From positions 186,001 through 250,000 of the forward strand of contig NZ_JASBRB010000002.1 in the NCBI RefSeq assembly GCF_029960665.1: 64,000 bases of DNA. The letters are read 5' to 3'. The notes beneath the pieces were generated by a model. That model did no database searches. It saw nothing but the letters and a program-made list of their open reading frames with translations, and was not told where the DNA came from. This DNA is from Pseudarthrobacter sp. AL07 (GTDB taxonomy: Bacteria; Actinomycetota; Actinomycetes; Actinomycetales; Micrococcaceae). Shown here in pieces: positions 25,080-33,853 of the stretch (position 1 is its first letter; every line of letters begins with the position of its first letter). A program made the position numbers and the translations under genes.

Positions 25080-26405
25080 CTAGACGCGGAAATAGGACCG
25101 GACTCCGGCAACGGCTTCCAGGAAGGCGTCGACGTCGTCTGTGGTGTTGTACAGGTAGGCGCTTGCCCTGGTGGTTGCGGTCAGGCCCAGGCGGCGGTGC
25201 AGCGGCTGGGCGCAGTGGTGTCCCACGCGGACGGCGATGCCCCGGGAATCCAGGAACTGTCCGACGTCGTGCGCGTGCACACCATCGACGTGGAATGCGG
25301 CGAGGCCGATCCGTTCGTGTCCTGCGGTGGGCCCCAGCACACGGATGCCGGGAATGGACTCCAGTCCCGCCACCATCCGCTGGCCGAGCTCGGATTCCCA
25401 GCGGTGCACGCGGTCCAGGCCGGTTTCCGTGAGGTAGTTGGCTGCGGCGGCCAAGGCAACCGCCTGCGAGATGCGCTGGGTACCGGCCTCGAAGCGCTGC
25501 GGCGCGGGCAGGTACTCGGCCCGGTCCATGGTCACGGTGGTGATCATGGATCCTCCGGTGAGGAACGGCGGCAGCACATCCAGGATGTCCTGCTTACCGT
25601 AGAGGACACCGATTCCGGTGGGCGCCAGCATCTTGTGGCCGGAGAAGACGGCGAAGTCGACGTCAAGCTCTTTGACGTTCAACGGCAGGTGCGGCGCGGA
25701 CTGGCAGGCGTCCAGGACCACCAGGGCTCCGGCCCGCCGCCCCAGCGCCACCAGTTCCTGCACCGGATTAATGGTGCCCAGCACGTTGGAGGCGTGGGTG
25801 AAGGCGAGGACCTTGGTTTTTTGTCCCAGGATCTCGGCCGCCCTGTCCATCCGCAGGGCACCGGCGTCGTCGATGGGGATGTAGCGCAATGTGGCGCCGG
25901 TGCGGAACGCCAGTTCCTGCCAGGGGATCAGGTTGGCGTGGTGCTCCATTTCCGTCACCACGATCTGGTCACCCGGGCCCACTCCGAGCTCTTTCAGCCG
26001 CCCGTCACCGCGCCCCTGCGCCGCCCACAGCGAGGCGTTCGACAGCGCGTAGCTGATCAGGTTCAGGCCTTCGGTGGCGTTGGAGGTCCACACCGTTTCC
26101 GCGTAGTCGGCACCGATGAAGTCCGCGATGGTCTGGCGGGCATCTTCGAAAACCTCGGTTGCCTCCACCGCAAGGTAGTGGGCACCGCGGTGCACGGCAG
26201 CGTTGCGCTGTTCGTAGAACTCCTGCTCAGCTTCGATGACGCTCAGCGGGTTCTGCGACGTGGCGCCCGAATCGAGGTACACCAAGGGCTGGCCGTTGAC
26301 CAGCTGGCCAAGTACGGGGAAGTCGTTCCGAATCCTGAGGACTTCGGCGTTATCCATGGCCGGCACTGCGCGTTCCAGCGTGGCAGGCGTTGATACTAGG
26401 GCCAA
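25080..26405 (-). CDS. sufS: Cysteine desulfurase SufS
   Basis: A 441-residue PLP enzyme that removes sulfur from cysteine and passes it to SufU. The N-terminal substrate region is IRNDFPVLGQ and YLDSGATSQNPL; the PLP lysine lies in FSGHKMLAPTGIG; the active cysteine is in RVGHHCAQPLHRR. Start: TTG at 26405, because AAGGAG lies 6 nt upstream. The GTG at 26438 gives a longer frame but has only 3 nt after a GACAAT -10-like element, so it would fall at or before the transcript start. An inner ATG at 26357 has no ribosome-binding site. It is co-transcribed with sufU. Confidence 0.9.
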   Translation of the reverse strand: MALVSTPATLERAVPAMDNAEVLRIRNDFPVLGQLVNGQPLVYLDSGATSQNPLSVIEAEQEFYEQRNAAVHRGAHYLAVEATEVFEDARQTIADFIGADYAETVWTSNATEGLNLISYALSNASLWAAQGRGDGRLKELGVGPGDQIVVTEMEHHANLIPWQELAFRTGATLRYIPIDDAGALRMDRAAEILGQKTKVLAFTHASNVLGTINPVQELVALGRRAGALVVLDACQSAPHLPLNVKELDVDFAVFSGHKMLAPTGIGVLYGKQDILDVLPPFLTGGSMITTVTMDRAEYLPAPQRFEAGTQRISQAVALAAAANYLTETGLDRVHRWESELGQRMVAGLESIPGIRVLGPTAGHERIGLAAFHVDGVHAHDVGQFLDSRGIAVRVGHHCAQPLHRRLGLTATTRASAYLYNTTDDVDAFLEAVAGVRSYFRV

Positions 26406-26788
26406 AGCGAACTCCTTGAGATGCCAATGGATTGACACTCAATTGTCCCACAGCAGCTCCGGGCTTCAGCCCGCGGAAGTGAGGGCCGGCGACGGCTGGG
26501 GGGAGAGTCTCGGTCTCAGAAGACTCTGACGTCGCCGGCCCCGTTTCAATCCGGCCCCAGGTGCCGGAAGCTTGCGTCAAAACGAGGCCTATAAAGTCTG
26601 TTGGCCGGTCCACGGTTCCGGTGAATCCGGGTTTTCCTGCCGCACTAAGTCAACCGCACACGAACGCCCGGCGCACGAGTAGGCAGTACTCTAGTTTTTT
26701 GCGCCCGGGCTACGGGTTAGGCTACGTAAATACGCATACCGGGACGTCCGCGCTCGGGGCCCGGACGGAGGGCTTCCGTACCCAGCCC
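26406..26788. other. Gap between the second LuxR gene and sufS
   Basis: This 383-nt stretch holds the sufS promoter region (GACAAT on the minus strand at 26442-26447) and a large two-part hairpin at 26483-26541. Further in there is a T-run (26697-26702) and an AT-rich patch near TACGTAAATACGC. I see no convincing open reading frame or RNA gene; the long plus-strand frame through here is a shadow of the LuxR gene. Confidence 0.6.
26483..26541. other. Two-part hairpin downstream of the second LuxR gene
   Basis: An 11-bp outer stem (GGGCCGGCGAC with its complement at 26531-26541) encloses an inner AGAGTCT/AGACTCT stem. No T-tract follows in either direction. It lies upstream of sufS on the minus strand and may end the LuxR transcript by structure, or belong to the sufS promoter region. 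Confidence 0.4.
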
Positions 26789-29392
26789 CTAGTGCGGAAG
26801 TGCTGTAGCCAGTTCGTCGCGGCTCCGCACGCCAAGTTTGACGTAGGTACGGTAAAGGTGGCCCTCCACAGTACGCACGGACACCATGAGCTTCTGTGCG
26901 ATCTCCCTGTCGGTGAAGCCCTGCACAGCAAGCTCTACGATGTCCTGTTCCCTGCGCGTGAGGTGCACGCTCGGTGCTGCGGCGATGAAGTGGCCTTCCC
27001 GAAACCGCTCCCCCAGTTCGTGGTCACACTTCTCCCGCAGGGCCACTGCCTGACGGGCCCGCCGGCGCTCCCCGGAGCTCTCAAGGACAGTGTTCGACCG
27101 GGCGTAGGCCTCCCGCGCCAGGTTGACGAATCCGGCGCCTTCAAGCATGGCCGCCGTCTCCATGATGGAATCCGCGTCTTCGGACTCCCAATGCTCCGCC
27201 AGGGTGAGCATTGCAGCGGCCCAGCGGCCTTCAACGCTCCCCGCCAGCTTGTGGACCAAAGGGATCACGGAATGATCGCCAAGGTCCCAGCAGAGTGCCA
27301 AAAGTTCCAGAAGTGTCCCGGTTCGGCTGGTCACCTCGCGCGTGGTGGACAGTGTGTGGAGGGACGCCAGGCCTTTCCCGTCGTGCGTTACATACTCTGA
27401 TGCTGCTGCGGCATAGGCCGTGGCAAGGAGTCCGAAGCCAGTGGAGCCCAAGGGTGAATCCTTGTAATCCAGCTCAAGCCGGCCGGCCTGGGCGGAGTCA
27501 CCGAGCCTCGCCGCTGCATAGAACGCCAGCCCGGAACCAAACCGGAACAGCTGCAACGGGTCGTTGAGCCGCAAGGTCTCCACAGCCGGTAACAGCGTTT
27601 GGTAGGCGCGTTCCATCCGCCCCTGGCGCAGCAACGAGTAGCCACGGAGTACCTCGAGGCTGCCGCTGAAATATGCGATACCCCTCGGCTGTCCGGCGGC
27701 GTAGTTCGCCAACTCCCGTTCCGCGGACTCCCACTCCCCCATGGCCAGGTAGTCTGCCACCAGGCGGCCGAGGACAAATTCATTGAAGAAGAACACGCCA
27801 CCCTGCAGGGCGGGAAGTTCCGAGGCCGACAGCAATGCAGCATCCAGCCCCTGGACGGCACGTCCGGCCGAGGCGAGGGCATGGGCCAACAGCGCGAGGC
27901 CCACAGCATGCAGGGCGTCCTCCGTGGCATCACCACCGCGGCCGCTACGAAGTTCCTGGACCTCGGCCGCCAACGCCTGGTGGTTGCCGGCTTCGCCAAG
28001 CTCCAACAGGTGAAGCAAGCACTCCTGCCAGATCCTGTCAGGAGCACCGGTTGCCTGTTCGGAATCCTGCAGTACGGCCAAGGGGCCAGCCGTCATGGCA
28101 CCGGCGCGCTGAAGCGCTTCACGGGAATCGGCTGCAAATACTGCCAGCGGTGCCCCCAGAGCCTGGTGCGCCATTGCCCTGAGCATCAGGACCGGAACAG
28201 CCCAGGGCCCCTTCCCCAGCTGCAGCCAGCACCCGTCCAGAAGCTTAGCGGCACCAACGAAGTCGCCTTCATTGAATAGGGCCCTTGCCTGGACAGCCTG
28301 TGCCTGCGGTACGAGGTCCGGGTCCGCGACCTTTTCCGCCATCGTGCGGCTACTCCAATTTCGGGAGTGGACCAAGGCGGTGCCGGCGGCCTCAAGCAGC
28401 TCGGTATCGGATATTTTTAATCCGCATTCGAGGGCCCATTCCACGGCCCTCATCCTGCCTTCAGACCCTTCGGGTGCGGTGCCGAGCTGATCCTGGATCT
28501 TTTCAAGCAGCTGCAGGCTCCGTGACACCGAGATGCTGGTGCGGAGCGCCTCTCCGAATACGGAGTTCCAGATCCGGAGTTCGGCCGGAATGCCGGAATT
28601 TTCGACGATCATCTGCTGGTCCAGAAGCGTGCGCACCACGTCGGCGCCAAAGGTGTCCTCGATCATTTTACGGCTCACGGGCCCGGCGAGGGCAACAAGT
28701 TTCAGGACTTCCTGTTCTTCCGGGCCGCGGCGGAGCATGTCCTTCACCACCACCTCGGTGAGTCTTGGTCCGTCGGCAGGCAAGGGGCCCAGCAGCATCC
28801 AGATCCCGTTCCGCTTTGCGAGTTGGCCCCGCTCTGCGGCATCGTGCAACAAGGCATCAAGAATCCGCGGATTTCCGCCGGATGCACTCCAGATAGTGTC
28901 AATGGTTCCAGCGGGGACTGTTCCATCAAGGACATGGGAGAGGACTTCCTCGATCTGCTCCCGATTCATGGGACGCAGATCCACACGGTCGGCCAGGCCG
29001 TCGTACCAGAGCTGCGCGAGCGGCTGCGGCAGCCCTGGTCGCGGCCTGCCGGCAGCAAGCACGGTGACCCAGCCGGCGGTGATCATGTCCGCCACAATGC
29101 TGGCCGATGCCTCGTCCAGGTGATGGGCGTCATCCATCATCAGAAGCAACGGGGTATCTTTGCCGCCCTTCAGCTGCTCAAAGTACCTCCACACGGACCG
29201 CAGCACAGCCACCGGGGACACCGAGTCCTCGGCAGTGAGCTCCGCGGTGTACGGCGCCAGAACTCCAAAGGGTACACCGGACAGCGACGAGCTTCCATGA
29301 ATCTGAACAATGATCATCTCCTGGGCAAGCCGCTCGGTGATGGCCTCGGTCAGTGTTGATTTCCCGATGCCCGGGCCCGCCATGAGGAACAC
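26789..29392 (-). CDS. Large LuxR-family ATPase regulator (second of a tandem pair); true start probably upstream
   Basis: A 867-residue STAND-type regulator as drawn from GTG 29392. The Walker A motif AGPGIGKST lies only 5 residues from that start and Walker B (PLLLMMDDAHHLDE) near 85. A long helical-repeat middle follows, and the C-terminal LuxR helix-turn-helix (LTRREQDIVELAVQGFTDREIAQKLMVSVRTVEGHLY) runs near 805-865. The in-frame codons upstream read PYRLLTGRREPLDRICNIIR, which is the expected N-terminal lead-in of this family, yet no ATG, GTG or TTG occurs before the stop at 29510-29512. A CTG at 29509 directly after that stop is the only good candidate. Ligand and targets are unknown. 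Confidence 0.8.
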   Translation of the reverse strand: MFLMAGPGIGKSTLTEAITERLAQEMIIVQIHGSSSLSGVPFGVLAPYTAELTAEDSVSPVAVLRSVWRYFEQLKGGKDTPLLLMMDDAHHLDEASASIVADMITAGWVTVLAAGRPRPGLPQPLAQLWYDGLADRVDLRPMNREQIEEVLSHVLDGTVPAGTIDTIWSASGGNPRILDALLHDAAERGQLAKRNGIWMLLGPLPADGPRLTEVVVKDMLRRGPEEQEVLKLVALAGPVSRKMIEDTFGADVVRTLLDQQMIVENSGIPAELRIWNSVFGEALRTSISVSRSLQLLEKIQDQLGTAPEGSEGRMRAVEWALECGLKISDTELLEAAGTALVHSRNWSSRTMAEKVADPDLVPQAQAVQARALFNEGDFVGAAKLLDGCWLQLGKGPWAVPVLMLRAMAHQALGAPLAVFAADSREALQRAGAMTAGPLAVLQDSEQATGAPDRIWQECLLHLLELGEAGNHQALAAEVQELRSGRGGDATEDALHAVGLALLAHALASAGRAVQGLDAALLSASELPALQGGVFFFNEFVLGRLVADYLAMGEWESAERELANYAAGQPRGIAYFSGSLEVLRGYSLLRQGRMERAYQTLLPAVETLRLNDPLQLFRFGSGLAFYAAARLGDSAQAGRLELDYKDSPLGSTGFGLLATAYAAAASEYVTHDGKGLASLHTLSTTREVTSRTGTLLELLALCWDLGDHSVIPLVHKLAGSVEGRWAAAMLTLAEHWESEDADSIMETAAMLEGAGFVNLAREAYARSNTVLESSGERRRARQAVALREKCDHELGERFREGHFIAAAPSVHLTRREQDIVELAVQGFTDREIAQKLMVSVRTVEGHLYRTYVKLGVRSRDELATALPH

Positions 29393-29495
29393 TGCCTGAC
29401 TCGTGCGGCTGCGGATGATATTGCAGATCCGGTCCAGCGGTTCACGCCGGCCCGTGAGAAGCCGGTACGGCGGTCCTGGTTTGGCTACGTGGCCG

Positions 29496-32234
29496 TTATA
29501 CGAGTCCAGTCAGATCACCCCTGGACGTTACTCCGAGTTTGGTAAAGACCTGGTAAAGGTGCCCTTCCACAGTGCGCACGGACACTCCCATCTCTACGGC
29601 AATGTCGCGGTTGGACGCGCCCCGGCCTGCCAGCCGCGCGATCTGCCGCTCCCGCGCTGTCAGGAGCGGGCTGCCGCTGCTCGGTACGATCGGCAGGCTG
29701 GCAACGGTGGCTGCAAGGATGTCGAGCCGGGCCTGTGCAGTCCTGGCGGAGACCGAGTCACCCGCCTGCCGGGCGTAGTCAACGGCCAACGCCATGCACC
29801 GGGCCTCAACGGCATCCAGTTCGAGGGTGGCCGCCAGTTCCCCGCCGGCAAGCAACGTTTTGGCATCGCGGGTCCGGCTGCCCACGGCGATCAGCCGTGA
29901 AATTTCGGCCAAGGGGCCCTGGCGATGCCCGGCCACTTGTTCCATCAGCCGGAAGTCAGCGTCCGTGCCGTTGACCGTTGCTCCGAGCAGGCTGATCCCG
30001 GCAAGTGTGAACGTTCCCGTTGCGATGTCGCGGCGGGCGGACTGCTTGAGGCGGGTGGCTGCGTCGCTGTCCCCCAGCCAACGGGCGGCCATATCGGCAC
30101 AGAATTCAGTGCGGCTGCGGGTGGCATGGTCAGCGGCGTCTGCTGTCCGCTGCAGTCTGTCAAGATATTTCCGGGACTGCCCGGCATTGCCGATCTGCGC
30201 ATATGCGAAGGCGATGGCAGCGTAGGCGGCGCGGAGCATGCTCTGGAGGGGCCGCAGCTCCAGCTGCGCAGCGGCCGAGAGCAGCGAATCAAGGGCCGCG
30301 GCACCGCGGCCCGAGTATACGTAGGCGATGCCGGCAGCGAGCTCCGCGGCAGCACTCCGGTAAGGGAGCCGGTGGAATTCGCGCGCGGAAGGCGGATCCA
30401 GGAGGTCGATGCACCGGCGCCACTGCCCTGCCATCAGGAGCACGTTGTACGCCCGGCCGGCGAACTTCTCACGCAGCCCCACGATCTCGGCGGCGTCGGA
30501 GATCTGCCCGCCCACCTGCCTCATCAAGCTCAGCGCGTCCATTTCCCGCCCTGTCATGGACAGTGCGCTCATGAGGATTACCGCTGAGTTCATCCTGAAG
30601 CAGGTATCCGGATTCTTCCCGGGGTCCGCGGCGGCTTCCAGCGCCGGCAGGGCGGCGGAGTAGTCCCCCACGAAGGCTTGGTATTCGAATTCGCTCAGGC
30701 TGATCCGGTTGGCCGCAGCAGCCAGGGGCTCCGGCCAGCCCTTCGCGATTCCCGGTTCCACGCCAAGCCGCTCCCGGGCCGTCTGCAGAAGTGCCGGCAC
30801 GCGGGCGGTGTGTTCGGGGAGCCAGACCATAACCCGCGATTTGGCAGCGACCACCCGGGCGAACTCTTCAACGTCCAGGTTGTCCAGCTGCGGCTGGGAA
30901 ATATCGTCCAATGCTGCCATTGCCTGCACCGGCAGGTCCATGAGCAGGTACGCTGCCGCCTTCTGCCGCTGGGCCGGCACCCACTGGGGGTCATTCCGCT
31001 TCAATGTGTCGGCGTACTTGAGGGCAAAATGGGGGTCAAAGAGCTGCACTGCGGCTTCGGCAGCGGCCAGCGCCATGGCCGGACTCAACTCAGCCTCGCA
31101 TTCCTGGGTCCAGGCGCCGAACGCCATCAGCTCCTCCACCGTCATGGTGGCCGGGTCAGGCTCCTTGCCGCCCAGGAGGAGGCTCCGCAGTTCCCGTCGA
31201 CGAGTGATGCTCAGCCAGGAACGGACAACGTCGCCGAGGTACTTTTCGCGCAGTGAAACCCATCGGTGGTCCGAAGAATCGATCTTCAGCAGGCCCGAAT
31301 CCTCCATGTCCGCCACCACACCGGCACCGTAAACGGCAGTCAGCCCGGACAGTTCCACGCTGCGGGCGCAGGAGAGCATCTCGATGACGTCCCGTTCCTC
31401 CGGAGATTTCCGGGTCCACTGGGATCGGACGATGTCGTCAAGGCTGGCCGCGCCGTCGAGCACCACTTTGTCCCGCAGTGTCCAGACGGAGTCCGAAAGA
31501 ACCAGGTTCCCCGAATGCTGCTGCTCGGTGGCAAGCGCCTTCAGGAGCAGCGGGTTTCCGCCAACCATGGTGTGGAAGGTGCTGACCAGGGAGGCCGACA
31601 CGCGGTGGCCCAGCAAGGAAAGCAGCACCTGGCGGGTCTGCAGTTCATTGAGGTTGTCCAACCTGACCTCGGTGAGCCGGCGGTCGCTGAGGAGCCAGTG
31701 GAAGTCGGCCGGAAGGTCGCTGATCATGGGTGCCACGGCCACAATGCGGGCGGTCCCTGTCAGGAGGATGTTGAGCAGTACGCCGGCGCTCATGTCATCG
31801 ATGCCGCCTGCGGTGTCCAGGGTGATGACACACTGGCGCCCAGCGGCATCGCTTTTGATGAGGGATGTAATGCCGCGGAGGATGGCCGTGGGTGACCCCA
31901 TGTACGCCTGGGGAAGGCGCGCCAGCAGGAAAGCCAGGCAACCGTAGGGCGTTGTTCCGGATGACGGTCCGCTGCGCAGTTGCAACGTCCAGATATCCGG
32001 CCCCAACTCGGAGACGGCCGCCCTGGCTAAGGAGGACTTGCCGACGCCGCGTCCGCCGGTGATGACGACTCCCAGGGATTCGAGGCTGGTCAGGGCTGTA
32101 CGGACCGCATCGAGGTTGGCGCTCCGCGCAGGCACGGACCATGGCTGCGGCTCTGATCGGCCAGCAGTGTCGGTGCGCAGCCCAACGTCGTTGAGCGGTG
32201 ACCCACGTCCCCAGCTGAGTGGCTCGATTGACAT
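29496..32234 (-). CDS. Large LuxR-family ATPase regulator (first of a tandem pair)
   Basis: A 912-residue STAND-type regulator. Walker A GGRGVGKSS lies at residues 60-68, Walker B-like CVITLDTAGGIDD near 134-147, then sensor-like and helical repeat regions. A C-terminal LuxR helix-turn-helix (LTARERQIARLAGRGASNRDIAVEMGVSVRTVEGHLYQVFTKLG) is at ~850-905. The HTH is very close to that of the next gene (SVRTVEGHLY in both), so the pair probably arose by duplication, although the ATPase domains have diverged. ATG 32234 follows GGGGA. The end overlaps the likely start of the second gene, so they are one operon. The trigger is unknown. Confidence 0.88.
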   Translation of the reverse strand: MSIEPLSWGRGSPLNDVGLRTDTAGRSEPQPWSVPARSANLDAVRTALTSLESLGVVITGGRGVGKSSLARAAVSELGPDIWTLQLRSGPSSGTTPYGCLAFLLARLPQAYMGSPTAILRGITSLIKSDAAGRQCVITLDTAGGIDDMSAGVLLNILLTGTARIVAVAPMISDLPADFHWLLSDRRLTEVRLDNLNELQTRQVLLSLLGHRVSASLVSTFHTMVGGNPLLLKALATEQQHSGNLVLSDSVWTLRDKVVLDGAASLDDIVRSQWTRKSPEERDVIEMLSCARSVELSGLTAVYGAGVVADMEDSGLLKIDSSDHRWVSLREKYLGDVVRSWLSITRRRELRSLLLGGKEPDPATMTVEELMAFGAWTQECEAELSPAMALAAAEAAVQLFDPHFALKYADTLKRNDPQWVPAQRQKAAAYLLMDLPVQAMAALDDISQPQLDNLDVEEFARVVAAKSRVMVWLPEHTARVPALLQTARERLGVEPGIAKGWPEPLAAAANRISLSEFEYQAFVGDYSAALPALEAAADPGKNPDTCFRMNSAVILMSALSMTGREMDALSLMRQVGGQISDAAEIVGLREKFAGRAYNVLLMAGQWRRCIDLLDPPSAREFHRLPYRSAAAELAAGIAYVYSGRGAAALDSLLSAAAQLELRPLQSMLRAAYAAIAFAYAQIGNAGQSRKYLDRLQRTADAADHATRSRTEFCADMAARWLGDSDAATRLKQSARRDIATGTFTLAGISLLGATVNGTDADFRLMEQVAGHRQGPLAEISRLIAVGSRTRDAKTLLAGGELAATLELDAVEARCMALAVDYARQAGDSVSARTAQARLDILAATVASLPIVPSSGSPLLTARERQIARLAGRGASNRDIAVEMGVSVRTVEGHLYQVFTKLGVTSRGDLTGLV

Positions 32235-32244
32235 GAACTTGTCC

Positions 32245-32290
32245 CCTAAATCCCACCTAAAGCGGGATAAGCCCCATCGCCCCCCCGCTT
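32245..32290 (-). promoter_or_regulatory. Candidate regulatory repeats upstream of the first LuxR gene
   Basis: CCTAAA occurs at 32245 and 32256 (11 bp apart), and an inverted repeat AAGCGGG (32260-32266) with CCCGCTT (32284-32290) follows. They lie 10-55 nt upstream of the start and could be a binding site, perhaps for autoregulation. No protein can be assigned. Confidence 0.3.
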
Positions 32291-32347
32291 AGAAAGAAGA
32301 CTACCCCTTGGCACACACAGGTAAACAGGGACAGACCGTTTTAAGTT

Positions 32348-32944
32348 TTATGGCTGACCGTCTGACCTGGCTGGATGGAACTTCTGCTGGGCCGCGCTGA
32401 GTCCTTCCCTGACCAGCAATTCCACGGCATCGGCCGCCTCATCGAGCAGGAACGGAAGGTCCTTGCGTTCTGCAGTGCCAAAATCGCGCAGGACATAGTC
32501 TGCAGTTTCCATCCGCCCTGGCGGGCGGCCCACTCCCACCCGTACCCGCAAGTAATCCTTGGTGGCCAGTGCCTTGGACATGTCCCGGAGCCCGTTGTGA
32601 CCGCCCTCGCCGCCACCGCATTTCAGCTTTAGCGTGTTAAACGGGATATCAATCTCATCGTGCACCGCAACAACATGGTCAGGATCAATGCCGTAAAAGT
32701 TCGCCAGGCCCGCCACAGGGCCGCCGGAAACGTTCATATAGCTCATCGGCTTGGACAGCACCACCCGGGGGCCGCCGAGCCCGAGCCGCCCTTCGAGCAC
32801 TTGGGCGCGTGCCTTGTGTGTTTTGAACTTTCCACCCATCCGGCCAGCAAGTTCGTCCAGGACCATCTGGCCGACGTTGTGCCGGTTGTCCTTGTATTCG
32901 GCCCCGGGGTTACCGAGGCCAACGATCAGCCAGGTGTCAGTCAT
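32348..32944 (-). CDS. pth: Peptidyl-tRNA hydrolase
   Basis: A 198-residue enzyme that frees tRNA from stalled peptidyl-tRNA. Signatures: LIVGLGNPGAEYKDNRHNVG with the catalytic histidine near residue 22, KPMSYMNVSGGPV near 65, VHDEIDIPFNTLKLKCGGGEGGHNGLRD near 95-120, and LRVRVGVGRPPG near 132. Start ATG 32944. It follows rplY on the minus strand, separated by a strong hairpin; the rplY-pth linkage is widely conserved. Confidence 0.95.
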   Translation of the reverse strand: MTDTWLIVGLGNPGAEYKDNRHNVGQMVLDELAGRMGGKFKTHKARAQVLEGRLGLGGPRVVLSKPMSYMNVSGGPVAGLANFYGIDPDHVVAVHDEIDIPFNTLKLKCGGGEGGHNGLRDMSKALATKDYLRVRVGVGRPPGRMETADYVLRDFGTAERKDLPFLLDEAADAVELLVREGLSAAQQKFHPARSDGQP

Positions 32945-32974
32945 TATTCAATCCTAAGGTGGTCCGGACATGGC

Positions 32975-33005
32975 TGTGGCCGGACCCTGACAGGGCCCGG
33001 CCACA
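32975..33005 (-). terminator. Hairpin between rplY and pth
   Basis: Stem TGTGGCCGG...CCGGCCACA, extended to 14 positions with one mismatch and a 3-nt loop. No T-tract follows, so it may only reduce transcription into pth. Confidence 0.5.
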
Positions 33006-33023
33006 CATCAAACTGTGCCGTTA

Positions 33024-33614
33024 TTACTCGGCTGAGACTGCGGCTGCGGAGTCAGCCTGTGCCTCTTCCTCAGAAACCTCTGTGGCCTCGGAGATGTGGA
33101 CCACCAGTGCGTCTGCGTCGGCCAGCAGGACCGAACCCTTCGGCAGGACAAGGTCGGAAGCGTGGATGTGCTGGCCGGCGGAGCGGCCTTCGATGTCGAC
33201 CTCGATGGCGGTGGGCAGGTGGGTTGCCTCTGCCTCAAGGGAGATGACGGTGAGTTCCTGGTTGAAGACGCTGCCCGGAGCCAATTCGCCAACAATGTGA
33301 ACCGGGATGTCCACGGTGACCTTCTCGCCCTTGATGACGGTCAGCAGGTCGATGTGCTCGATGATCTGCTTGATGGGGTCGCGCTGGACGTCCTTGACCA
33401 GGGCCAGGTGCTCTTCGCCGTTGACGTCCAGGGTCAGCAGTGCGTTGGCTTTGCGGACTGCCAGCGTGGTGGCCTTCGCCGGAAGCGTGATGTGGATCGG
33501 CTCGGCGCCGTGGCCGTAGATGACGGCGGGGATCAGGTTGGCCATGCGCGCGCGGCGGGCAAAGCCCTTACCGAATTCGGTGCGTACTTCTGCTGCGAGC
33601 TTCTGCTCAGACAT
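33024..33614 (-). CDS. rplY: 50S ribosomal protein L25 (Ctc form)
   Basis: A 196-residue L25/Ctc protein that binds 5S rRNA. The N-terminal L25 domain covers residues ~1-95 (EVRTEFGKGFARRARMANLIPAVIYGHG; VKDVQRDPIKQIIEHIDL). The C-terminal TL5/Ctc beta domain follows, with an acidic, Ala/Glu-rich tail that ends SAAAVSAE. The two-domain length is normal for actinobacteria. ATG 33614 is preceded by GAGGAG. It lies between prs and pth as in mycobacteria. Confidence 0.95.
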   Translation of the reverse strand: MSEQKLAAEVRTEFGKGFARRARMANLIPAVIYGHGAEPIHITLPAKATTLAVRKANALLTLDVNGEEHLALVKDVQRDPIKQIIEHIDLLTVIKGEKVTVDIPVHIVGELAPGSVFNQELTVISLEAEATHLPTAIEVDIEGRSAGQHIHASDLVLPKGSVLLADADALVVHISEATEVSEEEAQADSAAAVSAE

Positions 33615-33853
33615 GTGTATCTCCTCGGAAGACTAAAAGGTGTTCAGCAAGGGCGGAGGTCTGTTACGACCTTCAACGCCGGGCGGCCGTGAGGCGGCCC
33701 TTCCAGAAGGGAGATTCAGACCCAGTCGATAACGGAGACCTGCGATCCGGTTTCCCGGATGCTCTCCCTCGCCAAGGTATCGTCAAAAAGCTTACCAGCG
33801 CCGGGACCAAATACTGAAAACGGACCCGCCGCCGGCTGCAACAGCGTCGGGAA

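Noticed and set aside
26690..26720. T-run (TTTTTT) as a terminator
   Set aside because: No stem precedes it on either strand in the right orientation.
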